From NCBI RefSeq assembly GCF_001517405.1, contig NZ_LN907828.1, positions 496,001 to 560,000 on the forward strand: a stretch of DNA of 64,000 nt. Reading direction: 5' to 3'. Numbering within the stretch: position 1 is the stretch's first letter; the number at the start of each line of letters is the position of its first letter. The notes below the pieces were generated by a model that saw only the letters and a list, made by a program, of their open reading frames with translations, ran no database searches and had not been told where the DNA came from. The DNA comes from Duffyella gerundensis (GTDB lineage: Bacteria; Pseudomonadota; Gammaproteobacteria; Enterobacterales; Enterobacteriaceae). The translations under genes were made by a program, and so were the position numbers. Positions 16,563 to 25,902 of this stretch are shown here, piece by piece.

Positions 16563-17249
16563 TTACAGGCTGATTAACTGCGAGCTGATTTTTGCGCCAG
16601 GCATCATACGCTGCAGGCCGTCTGTCAGCGCATCGCCTGCCTGCTGCAAGGCCTCCAGCGGCATCTCCGGCAGGCTTTCAAGGATAAACCACATTTGCTG
16701 ATTTTCTGCGCTGAGGCGCGTGCGCACGCCCTGGCGCCAGTTCCAGCGACGACAGGTCACGCCGATATCATCGCGCCAGATCACTTCCCCCGGTTCCGGG
16801 GATTCGTTGGCGGGTTCACCTGCTTTTACGGTGTCAAACGGCTCCGTTCCACTGGCGATGGTCAACTGTGGCATGCCGACGTAGGCGGCAAAATTTTCAC
16901 CGCCGACCGGTACAGCGTAACGAATGCTGATGGCGTTGTAGAGATCAACCACCGGATCGATGCCTGTCATGCTGCCATCGCGCAGCACGCGTTTGCGCAA
17001 GGCGTCTGCCGAGCAGGGCGTGCGCTTTGGCTTAGCACCGAAACCTGTAAACACCCTGTTCCAGGCGGCAAGGTGGGCGTCGGCCCACGGCACGTCATGC
17101 TCGAGCATCGCTTTACAGGCTCCTTGCAGCGCGTCGGTGGCCACCTGCGGATGCAGTAACGGCGCGGCTTCCACGGTAATACTCAGCGCACGAAAGCCGG
17201 GGGCCAGCGCAGCGATCTCAGGCGCAATTGACGGAGAAACAGAAAGCAT
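16563..17249 (-). CDS. B3/B4 tRNA-binding domain protein (COG3382-like)
   Basis: 228 aa. It resembles the stand-alone B3/B4 domain of phenylalanyl-tRNA synthetase beta subunits, which in the synthetase edits mischarged tRNA. Supporting stretches are SMTGIDPVVDLYNAISIRYAVPVGGEN (compare LVDVTNYV...PVHAFD in PheT) and EVIWRDDIGVTCRRWNWRQ. The free-standing family has been linked to removal of mischarged or non-standard aminoacyl products, but its cellular role is unsettled. It is divergent from an XRE-cupin regulator with only 43 bp between starts, a pairing frequently seen and suggesting that the regulator controls it. Confidence 0.75.
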   Translation of the reverse strand: MLSVSPSIAPEIAALAPGFRALSITVEAAPLLHPQVATDALQGACKAMLEHDVPWADAHLAAWNRVFTGFGAKPKRTPCSADALRKRVLRDGSMTGIDPVVDLYNAISIRYAVPVGGENFAAYVGMPQLTIASGTEPFDTVKAGEPANESPEPGEVIWRDDIGVTCRRWNWRQGVRTRLSAENQQMWFILESLPEMPLEALQQAGDALTDGLQRMMPGAKISSQLISL

Positions 17250-17292
17250 TGGATAATCCTGTAATGACTAATTTATTTCATAGTAGCGACCG

Positions 17293-17895
17293 ATGACCAA
17301 TAAAGTCAATATAACGACCGATGGCGGCGCTGATGTGGCGCGCGTCAGTAACGCCTTATCGCTGACCATTAAAAGCTGGCGCAAGAGTAAAAAGCTGTCG
17401 CTGGATGAGCTGTCGCGGCGGGCAGGCATCAGCAAAGGCATGCTGGTGGAAGTGGAGAAAGGCACGGCTAATCCCAGTATCGCCATTCTGTGTAAACTCG
17501 CCGCCGCGCTGGGGTTGTCGGTGGCAGAGCTGGTTAATGTCACCCGCGCACCCGCCGCGTTTTTGATCGACAGCGACGATATGCCGGTTTTGTGGCGTGG
17601 TGAGCAGGGCGGCTCCGCGCAGCTGCTGGCGGGAACCCGCGGACCGGACATGATTGAACTGTGGCGCTGGACGATGTTCCCTGGCGAGATATTCACCTCT
17701 GCCGGTCATCCTGAAGGCACCGCTGAACTGCTGCACGTCGAGCAGGGCGAACTGACCCTGAAGGTGGCGGACACCGAACTTTGCGTGGTTCAGGGGGCGT
17801 CAGCAGTGGCGCGCACCGATGCGGCCCACCAGTATGCTAACGACGGTAACCACATGCTGATCTTCACCATGTGCGTAGCCGAACGGCATGGTTAA
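17293..17895 (+). CDS. XRE-cupin transcriptional regulator
   Basis: 200 aa. An N-terminal Cro/C1 helix-turn-helix (about 24-78) contains SLDELSRRAGISKGMLVEVEKGTANPSIAILCKLAAALG, joined to a C-terminal cupin (about 120-195) with GTAELLHVEQGELTL and a terminal HMLIFTM strand. The arrangement is typical of regulators that sense a small ligand in the cupin barrel. It is divergent from the B3/B4 gene, and the short shared promoter region makes autoregulation with control of that gene likely. The ribosome site is weak. Confidence 0.88.
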   Translation: MTNKVNITTDGGADVARVSNALSLTIKSWRKSKKLSLDELSRRAGISKGMLVEVEKGTANPSIAILCKLAAALGLSVAELVNVTRAPAAFLIDSDDMPVLWRGEQGGSAQLLAGTRGPDMIELWRWTMFPGEIFTSAGHPEGTAELLHVEQGELTLKVADTELCVVQGASAVARTDAAHQYANDGNHMLIFTMCVAERHG

Positions 17896-18189
17896 ATGAC
17901 GGAATAGTGTAAAACAGGCACTTGTTGCCCGGTTCACCGATCGTATTTGTGTGTTAAATAACACGCAAAATAATTAAGGCGGAAATCACCATTCCGCTTT
18001 AATGGCTATTTCCTCCAGCAATGAAAATACTCTTCCGCTAATTATTCCCGCTCATCCGCCATTTAATTTACTCCCAAGCCTGTCGCTTGTTATTAACAGC
18101 GAGTTTTGGCTTTTTTCATCAGCACTCGCATCGAATTAATAACCCTATGGATAGTTAAGCTCGTTATAGCCCAATTATGGATGATGATT
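17896..18189. other. AT-rich region upstream of the autotransporter
   Basis: 294 bp without a credible gene. An in-frame extension of the autotransporter to 18106 is open but lies upstream of the true extended signal peptide and is rejected. The autotransporter promoter must lie here; no distinct operator is seen. Confidence 0.35.
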
Positions 18190-21100
18190 ATGAATAAAGT
18201 GTATCGCGTTATCTGGAATCATGCGGTGAGCCGCTTTGTTGTGGCTTCGGAATTCGCTAAAGGTAAGGTGAAATCTGCCAACGCGTCGTCGCATAAAACT
18301 GATAAACGGCCTGGTCTGGCGCTTGGCGCAATGTCGTCGGCGGTGCTGCTTATTCTGGCCAGCGGCGCGGCATGGGCGGTGGGACCCATTTTTCATGACG
18401 GTGACGAGGGCCGTTACAGGGATGAAGAGGTAATTACCAGTGCGGCAAACAGTGCTGGCTATGGCATTTACGCGATCAACGACGGTGGAAAAATTGATTT
18501 TGCTGGCGGTTCCATAACCACATCCGGCACTGATGCGATCGGTGTGGTCAGTGCAGAGGGCGGGGTGATTGTTGTTGATAACACAACTATTACCACCACG
18601 GGCAGTGGTGGAAACGGTGCTCGGGCTATATCGGGCAGCGGCATGGTGAGAATTAACAACAGCAGCATCTCGACATCCGGCAACGGGGGCAGCGGTATAG
18701 TGGGCGACGGCGGGACGATTGAAGCGATTAAAACCACTGTCGTAACAACAGGCAATAATGCTAACGGTATACAGTCGCTGAATAGTGGTCATGTAACGTT
18801 TAAAGATGGCCAAATCACCACAACAGGCACCGCGGGGATTGGCGCTCTGGCGAACGGCGTCGGTAATACCATCACGATTGAAGACAGCACAATCAAGGTT
18901 GCAGGACGATCTGCACCTGGCGTTTACACCGTCAATAGTGGTGAAATTTCACTCATTAACAGTAACGTGACTTCAACACTCACTCATTCACTGCAAGCTG
19001 ACAGCAATTCTGTTATCAACTTCAATGGCGGCACCATTGATAATCTCTCTGGAGCTGACGCGCTTTTTGCCCGCAGTGGTGGAGTAATTAACATTGCTAA
19101 TGCAACAATCAATACCGCAGGCAGGACATTTCAGGGAACCAGTAATACTAAATTTAGCGCTGAAAATGTTGTTATAAACTCCTCCGGCGGGCAGTCGGCA
19201 ATTTTTGGCTATGCTTACAGCGAAATTGATCTAAAAGATGTTCAAATTAATCTTACTGCAAGAAATCAGAACGCTATCTATTTAAGAGATCATTCCTCTG
19301 CAAAACTCAATAACGTGGAGATTAATGCCAAACAGAACAGAGAAGGCATTGTCCTGGGAGGTGATGCGCAATTAACTGGTGATAACGTACGTATTTATGC
19401 CCGCAGCCCGGAGGAGAGCAGTAGTGCTGCGGCGCGCGGTTTGTCCATGAATACGGGCAACAGGCAGTCACGAGCTGTCCTTAATCAATCTCTGATTGAA
19501 ACCAGTGGCTATAATAGCAGCGCAGTGTTTGTTGAAGCGGGTACGCTTAATGTTTCATTCAACGAGAGCCTGATCAACGGTAATGACAGCACTGCAATTA
19601 ATGTCTCACCTTCAACTGAAATAAACCTTGATACCAATGCATCCACTATTAAGGCAAACACCCTGTTGCTGGCTGGCACTAACAGTACCGCTATTTTGCA
19701 AGGCAATAATGGATCGCGTTTTGAAGGGGATATCATCGTCCAGGCAGGTACTTCCGGCCGGAGCGCATTAACTCTTGATAATGTTTCCAGCTGGCAAGGT
19801 GCTGGCAACGGTCTGCATCGCCTGAGCCTGAACAACGACAGCGTCTGGAACGTCACCGGCGATTCATCGCTGGATACGTTAGAACTGGATAAAGGTCACG
19901 TTAACTTCAGTCAGGCTGACGGCGATTTTAACCGGGTTAGGGTCGCGAATATGACCAGCAATAACGGCACGCTGCATTTCCGTGGTGAACTGGCAGGCGA
20001 TCAATCGCAAACTGACAGCCTGCATATTAGCGGAGATTACCGCGGCGAAACCGATGTGCTGGTCACGCACGTTGGCGGCAGCGGTGCGCAGACCATTGAG
20101 GGCATTCAGCTTATTCAGATTGATGGCGAGGTTGATGGCACTTTCCGGCAACGCGGGCGCATTGTTGCCGGTGCCTATGATTACCGTTTGGTACAGGTTG
20201 GCAATCAGTGGCAGCTGGAAAGCAGTATCGTTCCAGTTGACCCGATTGACCCGATTGACCCGATTGACCCAGTTGACCCGGTTGACCCGGTTGACCCGGT
20301 TGACCCGGTTGACCCGGTTGACCCGGTTGACCCGGTTGATCCGGTAACGCCAGAGAAGCCGCAGCCTGAACAACGCACCCACATTGTGCGTCCGGAAGCG
20401 GGCAGTTATGCCGCGAACCTGGCTATCGCGAATACTCTGTTTATCAGTGCGATGGATGAACGCCGTAGCGGCACGCCTTACCTTGATGCTAACGGTCAAC
20501 CGCAGACCAGTTCACTCTGGCTACGCAACGCCGGCGGGCATCAACGCTTCCGCGATGGCTCAGGGCAACTCAAAACTCGCGTTAATCGTTACGTTATGCA
20601 ATTGGGCGGCGACGTCGCGCAGTGGAGCAGCAACGGCAGCGATCGTTTTCATCTCGGCGTAATGGGCGGCTACGCCAACGCGCAGAGCACAACCCATTCC
20701 ACGGTAACTGGCTACCGTTCCACCGGCGACGTGAGCGGTTACAGCACTGGCTTGTATGGTCGCTGGTCGCAACATGAAGCACAGAAAAATGGCGGCTGGG
20801 TGGATGGCTGGGCGAGCTGGAGCTGGTTTGATAACAACGTGCAGGGCGAGGATATTGCGGCAGAACGTTATAAATCCCGCGGTTTGACCGCATCGCTCGC
20901 CGCGGGTTACGCCTTTGCAATCGGTCAGCCGCATCCGCGCCAGCGCACTTTTATTCAGCCGCAGGCGCAGGCAAACTGGCTGGGCATCACCGCTGACGAC
21001 CATCGTGAGCAAAACGGCAGCCGCATCGCTGGCAACGGCAGTAATACGCTACAGACGCGGCTTGGCGTGCGCCTGTTCAGCGAAGGGCATAGCATGCTGG

Positions 21101-21351
21101 ACGACGGCAAACAGCGCAGCTTCACGCCGTTTGTGGAGGCGAACTGGATCCATAACAGTCGTACCTTTGGTAGCACCATGAATGGCGTCACCGTTTCCCA
21201 GGCGGGCACCGCGCACATCGGTGAAATCAAAGCAGGCGTTAACGCCGCGCTGGGCAACAGGGTCAGCCTGTGGGGGAATCTGGGTCAGCAGCTCGGCGGC
21301 AAGGGCTACAGCGACAGCAGTGCCAACCTCGGCATTAAAATCAATTTTTAA
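18190..21351 (+). CDS. Type V (classical) autotransporter, pertactin-like
   Basis: 1053 aa from the ATG at 18190. Residues 1-28 form the extended signal peptide region (MNKVYRVIWNHAVSRFVVASE), then a Sec signal core ends near AAWA (60-63). The passenger (64 to about 680) is built of short beta-helix turns, rich in Gly, Asn, Ser and Thr with repeated GGxI-xTTGT/N patterns, as in pertactin and AidA. A proline linker of 12 PVD/PID units (683-718) precedes the C-terminal beta-barrel (about 770-1053), which ends in aromatic KINF as expected for Bam-dependent assembly. SLWLRNAGGHQRFRDG marks the barrel start. Probable adhesin or biofilm factor; no protease motif seen. The passenger is AT-richer than flanking genes. 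Confidence 0.93.
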   Translation: MNKVYRVIWNHAVSRFVVASEFAKGKVKSANASSHKTDKRPGLALGAMSSAVLLILASGAAWAVGPIFHDGDEGRYRDEEVITSAANSAGYGIYAINDGGKIDFAGGSITTSGTDAIGVVSAEGGVIVVDNTTITTTGSGGNGARAISGSGMVRINNSSISTSGNGGSGIVGDGGTIEAIKTTVVTTGNNANGIQSLNSGHVTFKDGQITTTGTAGIGALANGVGNTITIEDSTIKVAGRSAPGVYTVNSGEISLINSNVTSTLTHSLQADSNSVINFNGGTIDNLSGADALFARSGGVINIANATINTAGRTFQGTSNTKFSAENVVINSSGGQSAIFGYAYSEIDLKDVQINLTARNQNAIYLRDHSSAKLNNVEINAKQNREGIVLGGDAQLTGDNVRIYARSPEESSSAAARGLSMNTGNRQSRAVLNQSLIETSGYNSSAVFVEAGTLNVSFNESLINGNDSTAINVSPSTEINLDTNASTIKANTLLLAGTNSTAILQGNNGSRFEGDIIVQAGTSGRSALTLDNVSSWQGAGNGLHRLSLNNDSVWNVTGDSSLDTLELDKGHVNFSQADGDFNRVRVANMTSNNGTLHFRGELAGDQSQTDSLHISGDYRGETDVLVTHVGGSGAQTIEGIQLIQIDGEVDGTFRQRGRIVAGAYDYRLVQVGNQWQLESSIVPVDPIDPIDPIDPVDPVDPVDPVDPVDPVDPVDPVDPVTPEKPQPEQRTHIVRPEAGSYAANLAIANTLFISAMDERRSGTPYLDANGQPQTSSLWLRNAGGHQRFRDGSGQLKTRVNRYVMQLGGDVAQWSSNGSDRFHLGVMGGYANAQSTTHSTVTGYRSTGDVSGYSTGLYGRWSQHEAQKNGGWVDGWASWSWFDNNVQGEDIAAERYKSRGLTASLAAGYAFAIGQPHPRQRTFIQPQAQANWLGITADDHREQNGSRIAGNGSNTLQTRLGVRLFSEGHSMLDDGKQRSFTPFVEANWIHNSRTFGSTMNGVTVSQAGTAHIGEIKAGVNAALGNRVSLWGNLGQQLGGKGYSDSSANLGIKINF
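20236..20343 (+). repeat. 12-unit 9-bp tandem repeat coding (PVD/PID)n
   Basis: Twelve perfect-length 9-bp units of RTTGACCCG, with ATT in units 2-4 and GTT in the rest; the last reads GTTGATCCG. It encodes a proline/aspartate linker between passenger and barrel. Because the unit is three codons, slippage changes linker length without shifting frame. Confidence 0.95.
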
Positions 21352-22793
21352 CCTTTTAACCCTGCTTCGGCAGGGTTTTTTATGCCGTCGCTTTTTTGCC
21401 TGTCGCCCGGCTGAGTCTCTGTTGCCTGACGTGCCAGCGTGCGCGCCAGAATAGAAGAATAGAGGGGTTTGCCGCCGAGGAATTGCGCCAACAGCGTTGC
21501 GCCGAGGCAGGTGATGATCATCGGCAGAATCAGCTGATAGTTATCGGTCATCTCCAGCACCAGCACGATACCGGTCAGCGGTGCGCGTACCGAGGCGGCA
21601 AACAGTGCGCCCATACCGGCAATGGCAAAGGTGCCTGGCTGTAGATCATAGAGCGGGAAGAGATCGGCGATCGCCTGACCAAATGCCATGCCGAGCAGGG
21701 TGCCGAGCGCCAGCATCGGGGCAAAAATGCCACCAGGCGCCCCGGAACCGAAGCAGAGCAGCGTGGTCAGCAGGCGCACGCCAAATATCAGCAGCAGCAT
21801 CTGCAACGAAAACAGGCCGTGAAAGGATTGCGGTATCAGATCAAAACCGCCACCGGCACCCGGTGCAAAGAGCAGCGCCAGTACGCCGCAGCCGCCGCCC
21901 AGCAGCGCACCGGTAAATACGCCACGCCAAAGTCGACCAGCATACAGGCGGGCAAAACTATCCTGCGCCAGAAAAATCAGTCGGTTAAACAGCACGCCAA
22001 CCATGCCAAACACCATGCCGAGCACCAGATAAAGCCACAGCGTATTGAGCGGCGCGGCACCCAGCTTACCGACGGAAATCACCGCCTGCTCGCCGTTAAA
22101 CAAGCGGAACACGATGCTCGCCATAATGACGCCGGTAAACACCGCTTTAATGGAGATCAGGCTGTAACGAAACTGCGGGCGCATCTCTTCAATAATAAAC
22201 AGGATGCCCGCCAGTGGTGCGTTAAAAGCCGCCGCCAGCCCGGCCGCCGCGCCGGTGGCCAGCAGCGTATGCCGCGCTTCTTCACCGCGCATGCGCAGAA
22301 TATCCAGCACCATGCGGCCAATGTTACCGCCAAGCTGTACCGTCGGCCCTTCGCGGCCCAGCACCATACCGGCACCCAGCGTGCCCATGCCGCCAAAAAA
22401 CTTCACCGGAATTACCCGCCACCAGCGCACCGGCCGCAGATCTTCCAGCGCGCCTTCGATCTCAGGAATGCCGGAACCAGAGGCTTCGGGTGCAAAGCGG
22501 CGCACCAGAAAATAGCCCGCCATCGCCAGCAGTGCGGAAACGGTAAAGGCGCTGAGCCAGAGCACCCAGCCATCAAGATATTCTGGGGTAAGATGCGTGG
22601 CTCGCCAGTGCTGCACCGCGTGAACTGCACGGTTAAAAGCAACGCCCATCAATCCCACCAGCGAACCAACCAGCGCTGCGCAGAGCAGGATCGCCAGTGG
22701 CGTTTTGTCGCGCTGAAGCAGGGCACGGAACATGCGGTTACGGGCAGGCAGCGTCTGTGGAACATTCACAGACTGAGAAGATTCACTGTTCAT
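21348..22793 (-). CDS. clcA: ClcA-type H+/Cl- exchanger
   Basis: 481 aa CLC transporter exchanging two chloride for one proton in the inner membrane; in E. coli it supports extreme acid resistance. All selectivity motifs are present: GSGIPE, GREGPTVQ and GGIFAPMLALG, with the proton glutamate inside GREGP and the external-gate tyrosine in GGKPLYSSIL. Close to E. coli ClcA in length and sequence. Its stop overlaps the stop of the convergent autotransporter by 3 bp, so the last residues (NPAEAGLKG) are encoded by the autotransporter terminator. No strong ribosome site is visible before 22793. Confidence 0.93.
   Translation of the reverse strand: MNSESSQSVNVPQTLPARNRMFRALLQRDKTPLAILLCAALVGSLVGLMGVAFNRAVHAVQHWRATHLTPEYLDGWVLWLSAFTVSALLAMAGYFLVRRFAPEASGSGIPEIEGALEDLRPVRWWRVIPVKFFGGMGTLGAGMVLGREGPTVQLGGNIGRMVLDILRMRGEEARHTLLATGAAAGLAAAFNAPLAGILFIIEEMRPQFRYSLISIKAVFTGVIMASIVFRLFNGEQAVISVGKLGAAPLNTLWLYLVLGMVFGMVGVLFNRLIFLAQDSFARLYAGRLWRGVFTGALLGGGCGVLALLFAPGAGGGFDLIPQSFHGLFSLQMLLLIFGVRLLTTLLCFGSGAPGGIFAPMLALGTLLGMAFGQAIADLFPLYDLQPGTFAIAGMGALFAASVRAPLTGIVLVLEMTDNYQLILPMIITCLGATLLAQFLGGKPLYSSILARTLARQATETQPGDRQKSDGIKNPAEAGLKG
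21358..21381 (+). terminator. Autotransporter terminator with TTCG tetraloop
   Basis: AACCCTGC-TTCG-GCAGGGTT followed by TTTT, seven bases after the autotransporter stop. It lies wholly within the 3' coding end of the opposite-strand clcA. Confidence 0.9.
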
Positions 22794-22960
22794 GCATTCG
22801 GCTTTTGGTAAAGAAAGGTCAGGGCAGCAGTCTACTGGTATCGATCGCTGAATACAAAAGAGGGGTATTTTGCAGATAAGCCTCTGTTGCGGAGAGATAA
22901 ACAGCGGGACGCCACTGAAAGCGCCCCGCAGAACCCGTCACGTCACCGGGCGTGAACCGA

Positions 22961-23821
22961 TTACTTCACCGGCGGGATGGGTGGGATGGATGCACCGCTG
23001 ATCTGCTCGTTTTGCGCGCCTGAACCTGGGCGTGCGCTGCCCAGATCGGGTTCCTGACCGAGAATCTCCGGCTTTTCTTTCGCGGTGAACTGGCCATTGC
23101 CATCGTAAGAAGGGCCTTCGCTCCAGCGACCTTTCGGCAGCGGTTTATCCAGCGAGGTGTTCAGGCAATAATAGGAGTGCTCCTGCGCTTCATCGCTCTG
23201 CGGGAAGCTGTTCGGAATCGGCAGCGATGCGTTCAGGCCACCCATCTCTTCAATCACGGCCAGCCACTGCTGCTGATGCATAGTGTCACGGGCGATCAGG
23301 AACGAGAGGAAATCCTTCATGCCTTTATCTTCGGTGAGATTGTACAGGCGCGTCGCCAGCACGCGACCGGTGGCTTCGGCGGTGACGTTAGCCAGCATAT
23401 CGGCGGCAACGTTGCCGGACGCATAAATATGGCTCATATCGAAAGGCACGCCGTTGGCGTTGACCGGCAAGGCGGCAAGACCCGATGACAGCACATGACG
23501 CGGATTCATGCCGCCGAGAATGGCGTTGATCACCGGGTCTTTCGCCGACTCCTCCTGATAAGAGAGCGGGGCACCTTCAAGGTTAAGTGCCACCGCATAG
23601 CCCAGCATTTCGATATGACCCAACTCTTCGGTGGCGGTTGAGATCAGCAGGTCGCGGATCCGCGCATCGCCGCGTGCGCCCATCGCCTGGAAAAAGTACT
23701 GCATGGCCACGCGAATTTCACCTTCCACACCGCCAATTGCCTGCTGTAGCAGCATGGCAAATTCCGGATCGGGTTTCTCGACGCGTACCGGATATTGAAG
23801 TTTTGATGAGTGATGAAACAT
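22961..23821 (-). CDS. katN: Manganese catalase (KatN-like)
   Basis: 286 aa non-haem catalase that splits hydrogen peroxide at a dinuclear manganese centre. The four-helix core shows the ligand pattern E35, E66 and H69 (ATEELGHIE), then E149 (AEATGR) and H182 (TMHQQQW), at positions almost identical to Lactiplantibacillus plantarum Mn-catalase. The C-terminal tail is proline-rich and acidic, as in KatN of enterics. AGGAGA precedes the ATG. It stands alone with its own promoter; stationary-phase control (RpoS in Salmonella katN) is known for the family but not demonstrated here. Confidence 0.9.
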   Translation of the reverse strand: MFHHSSKLQYPVRVEKPDPEFAMLLQQAIGGVEGEIRVAMQYFFQAMGARGDARIRDLLISTATEELGHIEMLGYAVALNLEGAPLSYQEESAKDPVINAILGGMNPRHVLSSGLAALPVNANGVPFDMSHIYASGNVAADMLANVTAEATGRVLATRLYNLTEDKGMKDFLSFLIARDTMHQQQWLAVIEEMGGLNASLPIPNSFPQSDEAQEHSYYCLNTSLDKPLPKGRWSEGPSYDGNGQFTAKEKPEILGQEPDLGSARPGSGAQNEQISGASIPPIPPVK

Positions 23822-24269
23822 GATTTTCTCCTGGTTAACATAACTGTCGGAATGCAGGAAAAAGTCTGGTTGCTGAAATTAAAAAAATAAAGCGTAACGG
23901 TAACTGTTCTCATTATCATCTGCGGTTCATTTGTTTTTTTATTTAAACAAAACAACGAATTAAGCGCATGGAATAAAAAATGTTAAATCTGTAAATCATT
24001 CTTATCCTTAATCCGGGTTCGACATCCAATGATGTAAAGAACCACGTTAAGCGCGTAATTCATGGTTATATGAACCCTTGATATTTCCGACCTTCCTCTC
24101 CTTCAAAACCCTGTAAAGTAACGTTCGGGCATAACCCTGCTCACACCGCGCAGGCTGGCGCGATTTTTCTTTACGCCTTCCGAGCGCTCTGGAAAATGCC
24201 ACGCCGCCGCCCTGCGGGCCAGATAGGTCCATCATGCCTGTATCTGCATTACCGCCCATATTTCTCAGC
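23822..24269. other. Gene-free region upstream of the catalase gene
   Basis: Holds the leftward catalase promoter in an AT-rich part (23870-24000). A 70-codon leftward frame at 24047-24259 has no ribosome site and an arginine/glycine-rich, unstructured product; I do not count it as a gene. It may belong with the remnant next to it. Confidence 0.35.
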
Positions 24270-24410
24270 TCAGATGTCCCTTCCCGCTATCGAAAGTAGC
24301 GCATTGACAGCAACAGCATAGGTTCCCTTCGGCTCGTTTTTTACATCACTGGCCTTAAAATTGTAATCCGTCTCGATCGCCGCCAGGCGCTTCTGTGCGA
24401 GTAAATTACC
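24270..24410 (-). pseudogene. Possible gene remnant (start-less 46-codon frame)
   Basis: A leftward frame without initiator reads ...LAQKRLAAIETDYNFKASDV, then KNEPKGTYAVAVNALLSIAG and ends RDI-stop. The composition is that of a real protein C-terminus, but the upstream part is cut by stop codons. No family recognised. It may be the eroded 3' end of a lost gene, or chance. Confidence 0.25.
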
Positions 24411-24584
24411 CCTTCAAATCAACAGTTTTAGGCGTTATGCCGTTGGTCTAATCCGGTTACGCATAACGTTAGCGATCGCGATAAGCTGATGTGGAAGCAT
24501 GCTGCTGGTAGCAGACGACATCGTGCAATGGTTGCGCGACGACACTATTTTTCAGGAATGTGATCTGTGCAAAAAACAGGCAGC

Positions 24585-24628
24585 AAGTAATCGATTACTT
24601 TTACCTCACCCCGTTTGTAATCGATTAC
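24585..24628 (+). promoter_or_regulatory. Twin palindromic operator of a LacI-type regulator
   Basis: AAGTAATCGATTACTT at 24585-24600 is a perfect 16-bp palindrome. A second perfect core, GTAATCGATTAC, lies at 24617-24628. Their centres are 30 bp apart (about three helical turns), and the second ends 20 bp before the transporter ATG. The central CG dyad is typical of LacI-family sites, and the LacI gene is third in this cluster. Confidence 0.75.
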
Positions 24629-24648
24629 TTTTGCCAGCGAGAATCATT

Positions 24649-25887
24649 ATGGTCACTGAAACCCTGCGTTCAACCGCCGCGGTCAGCCGTCAACCGCTGC
24701 TTATTCCCCGTCTGTCACTGATGATGTTTATGCAGTTCTTTATCTGGGGCAGTTGGTCGGTCACGCTGGGTTTGGTCATGACCCGGCATAACATGTCATT
24801 GTTGATTGGCGACGCCTTTTCCGCCGGCCCGATCGCCTCGATCCTCTCGCCGTTTGTGCTGGGCATGCTGGTGGATCGCTTTTTCCCTTCCCAGAAAGTA
24901 CTGGCAATCATGCACTTGGCCGGTGCGGCGATCCTGTGGTTTGTGCCCCAGGCGCTGATCGCGGAAAATGGCGCATTGCTGATTGGTCTGCTCTTTGGCT
25001 ATACGCTCTGCTATATGCCGACGCTGGCGCTGACCAACAACATCGCCTTTTATGCGCTGAATAACAGCGAAAAGAGTTTTCCGGTGGTGCGCGTGTTCGG
25101 CACCATCGGCTGGATTGCCGCCGGGATATTTATCGGTATCACCGGTATCGCGTCCAGCGTGGCGATTTTCTCGGTGGCCGCGGTCTGTTCAGTGCTGCTG
25201 GCGGCTTACAGCCTGACGCTGCCGCATACGCCTGCACCGGCAAAAGGGCTGCCGGTGAAAATGCGTGATTTGCTGTGCGCCGACGCCTTTGCGTTGCTTA
25301 AGATTCGCCACTTTTTGATCTTTGCCCTCTGCGCCACGCTGATCTCCGTGCCGCTCGGTACCTATTACGCCTTTACCGCTTCCTGGCTGGCCGATGCAGG
25401 TATCCGCGATGTCAGCTCGCTGATGTCTTTCGGCCAGATGTCAGAAATTTTCTTCATGCTGGTGATCCCGCTGCTGTTCCGCCGCCTCGGCGTGAAAACC
25501 ATGCTGTTTATCGGCATGTGCGCGTGGTTTGTGCGCTATGCGCTGTTTGCGCTGGGCATGAACGACGAAAGCCGCATGCTGATTTACATCGGCATCCTGC
25601 TGCATGGCGTCTGCTATGATTTTTTCTTCGTGGTGGGATTTATCTATACCGACCGCATCGCGGGCGATCAGGTCAAAGGCCAGGCGCAGAGCATGGTGGT
25701 GATGTTCACCTACGGCATCGGCATGCTGCTCGGCTCGCAGATCTCCGGTGCAATTTACAATCAGGTGGTTGCCGGTCAGGAGACGGCCGCGGCCTGGGCG
25801 CTGTTCTGGTGGATTCCGGCCATCGCCGCGGCGGTCATTGCCTTAATTTTCCTCTTCTCATTTCACTATCGCGATGAGCAGAGCTGA
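24649..25887 (+). CDS. NHS-family (NupG/XapB/YegT-like) MFS permease
   Basis: 412 aa from ATG 24649; a longer frame to 24499 crosses both operator palindromes and is rejected. Twelve membrane helices. The N-terminal signature MMFMQFFIWGSWSVTLGLVM, with GDAFSAGPIASILSPFVLGMLVDRFF, is characteristic of the nucleoside:H+ symporter family, and the late motif GVCYDFFFVVGFIYTD is typical. Many family members linked to sugar isomerases carry sugars or sugar derivatives rather than nucleosides. It leads a three-gene unit, 15 bp before the isomerase gene, so the cargo is probably the substrate of that enzyme. Confidence 0.88.
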   Translation: MVTETLRSTAAVSRQPLLIPRLSLMMFMQFFIWGSWSVTLGLVMTRHNMSLLIGDAFSAGPIASILSPFVLGMLVDRFFPSQKVLAIMHLAGAAILWFVPQALIAENGALLIGLLFGYTLCYMPTLALTNNIAFYALNNSEKSFPVVRVFGTIGWIAAGIFIGITGIASSVAIFSVAAVCSVLLAAYSLTLPHTPAPAKGLPVKMRDLLCADAFALLKIRHFLIFALCATLISVPLGTYYAFTASWLADAGIRDVSSLMSFGQMSEIFFMLVIPLLFRRLGVKTMLFIGMCAWFVRYALFALGMNDESRMLIYIGILLHGVCYDFFFVVGFIYTDRIAGDQVKGQAQSMVVMFTYGIGMLLGSQISGAIYNQVVAGQETAAAWALFWWIPAIAAAVIALIFLFSFHYRDEQS

Positions 25888-25902
25888 CAGCGAGGGGTAA
25901 CG

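Noticed and set aside
18106..18189. Upstream in-frame extension of the autotransporter
   Set aside because: The extended signal peptide motif begins at MNKVYRVIWN (18190); the extension would place it internally.
20236..20343. CRISPR-like tandem repeat
   Set aside because: Units are contiguous 9-bp coding repeats without spacers and there are no cas genes.
19879..20499. Minus-strand frame encoding an Asn-Arg-Val repeat
   Set aside because: It is the reverse complement of the PVD linker repeat in the autotransporter.
21819..22811. Long open frame antisense to clcA
   Set aside because: High-GC codon bias of clcA leaves the opposite strand open; the product is low-complexity (His/Gln/Arg-rich) and no ribosome site precedes it.
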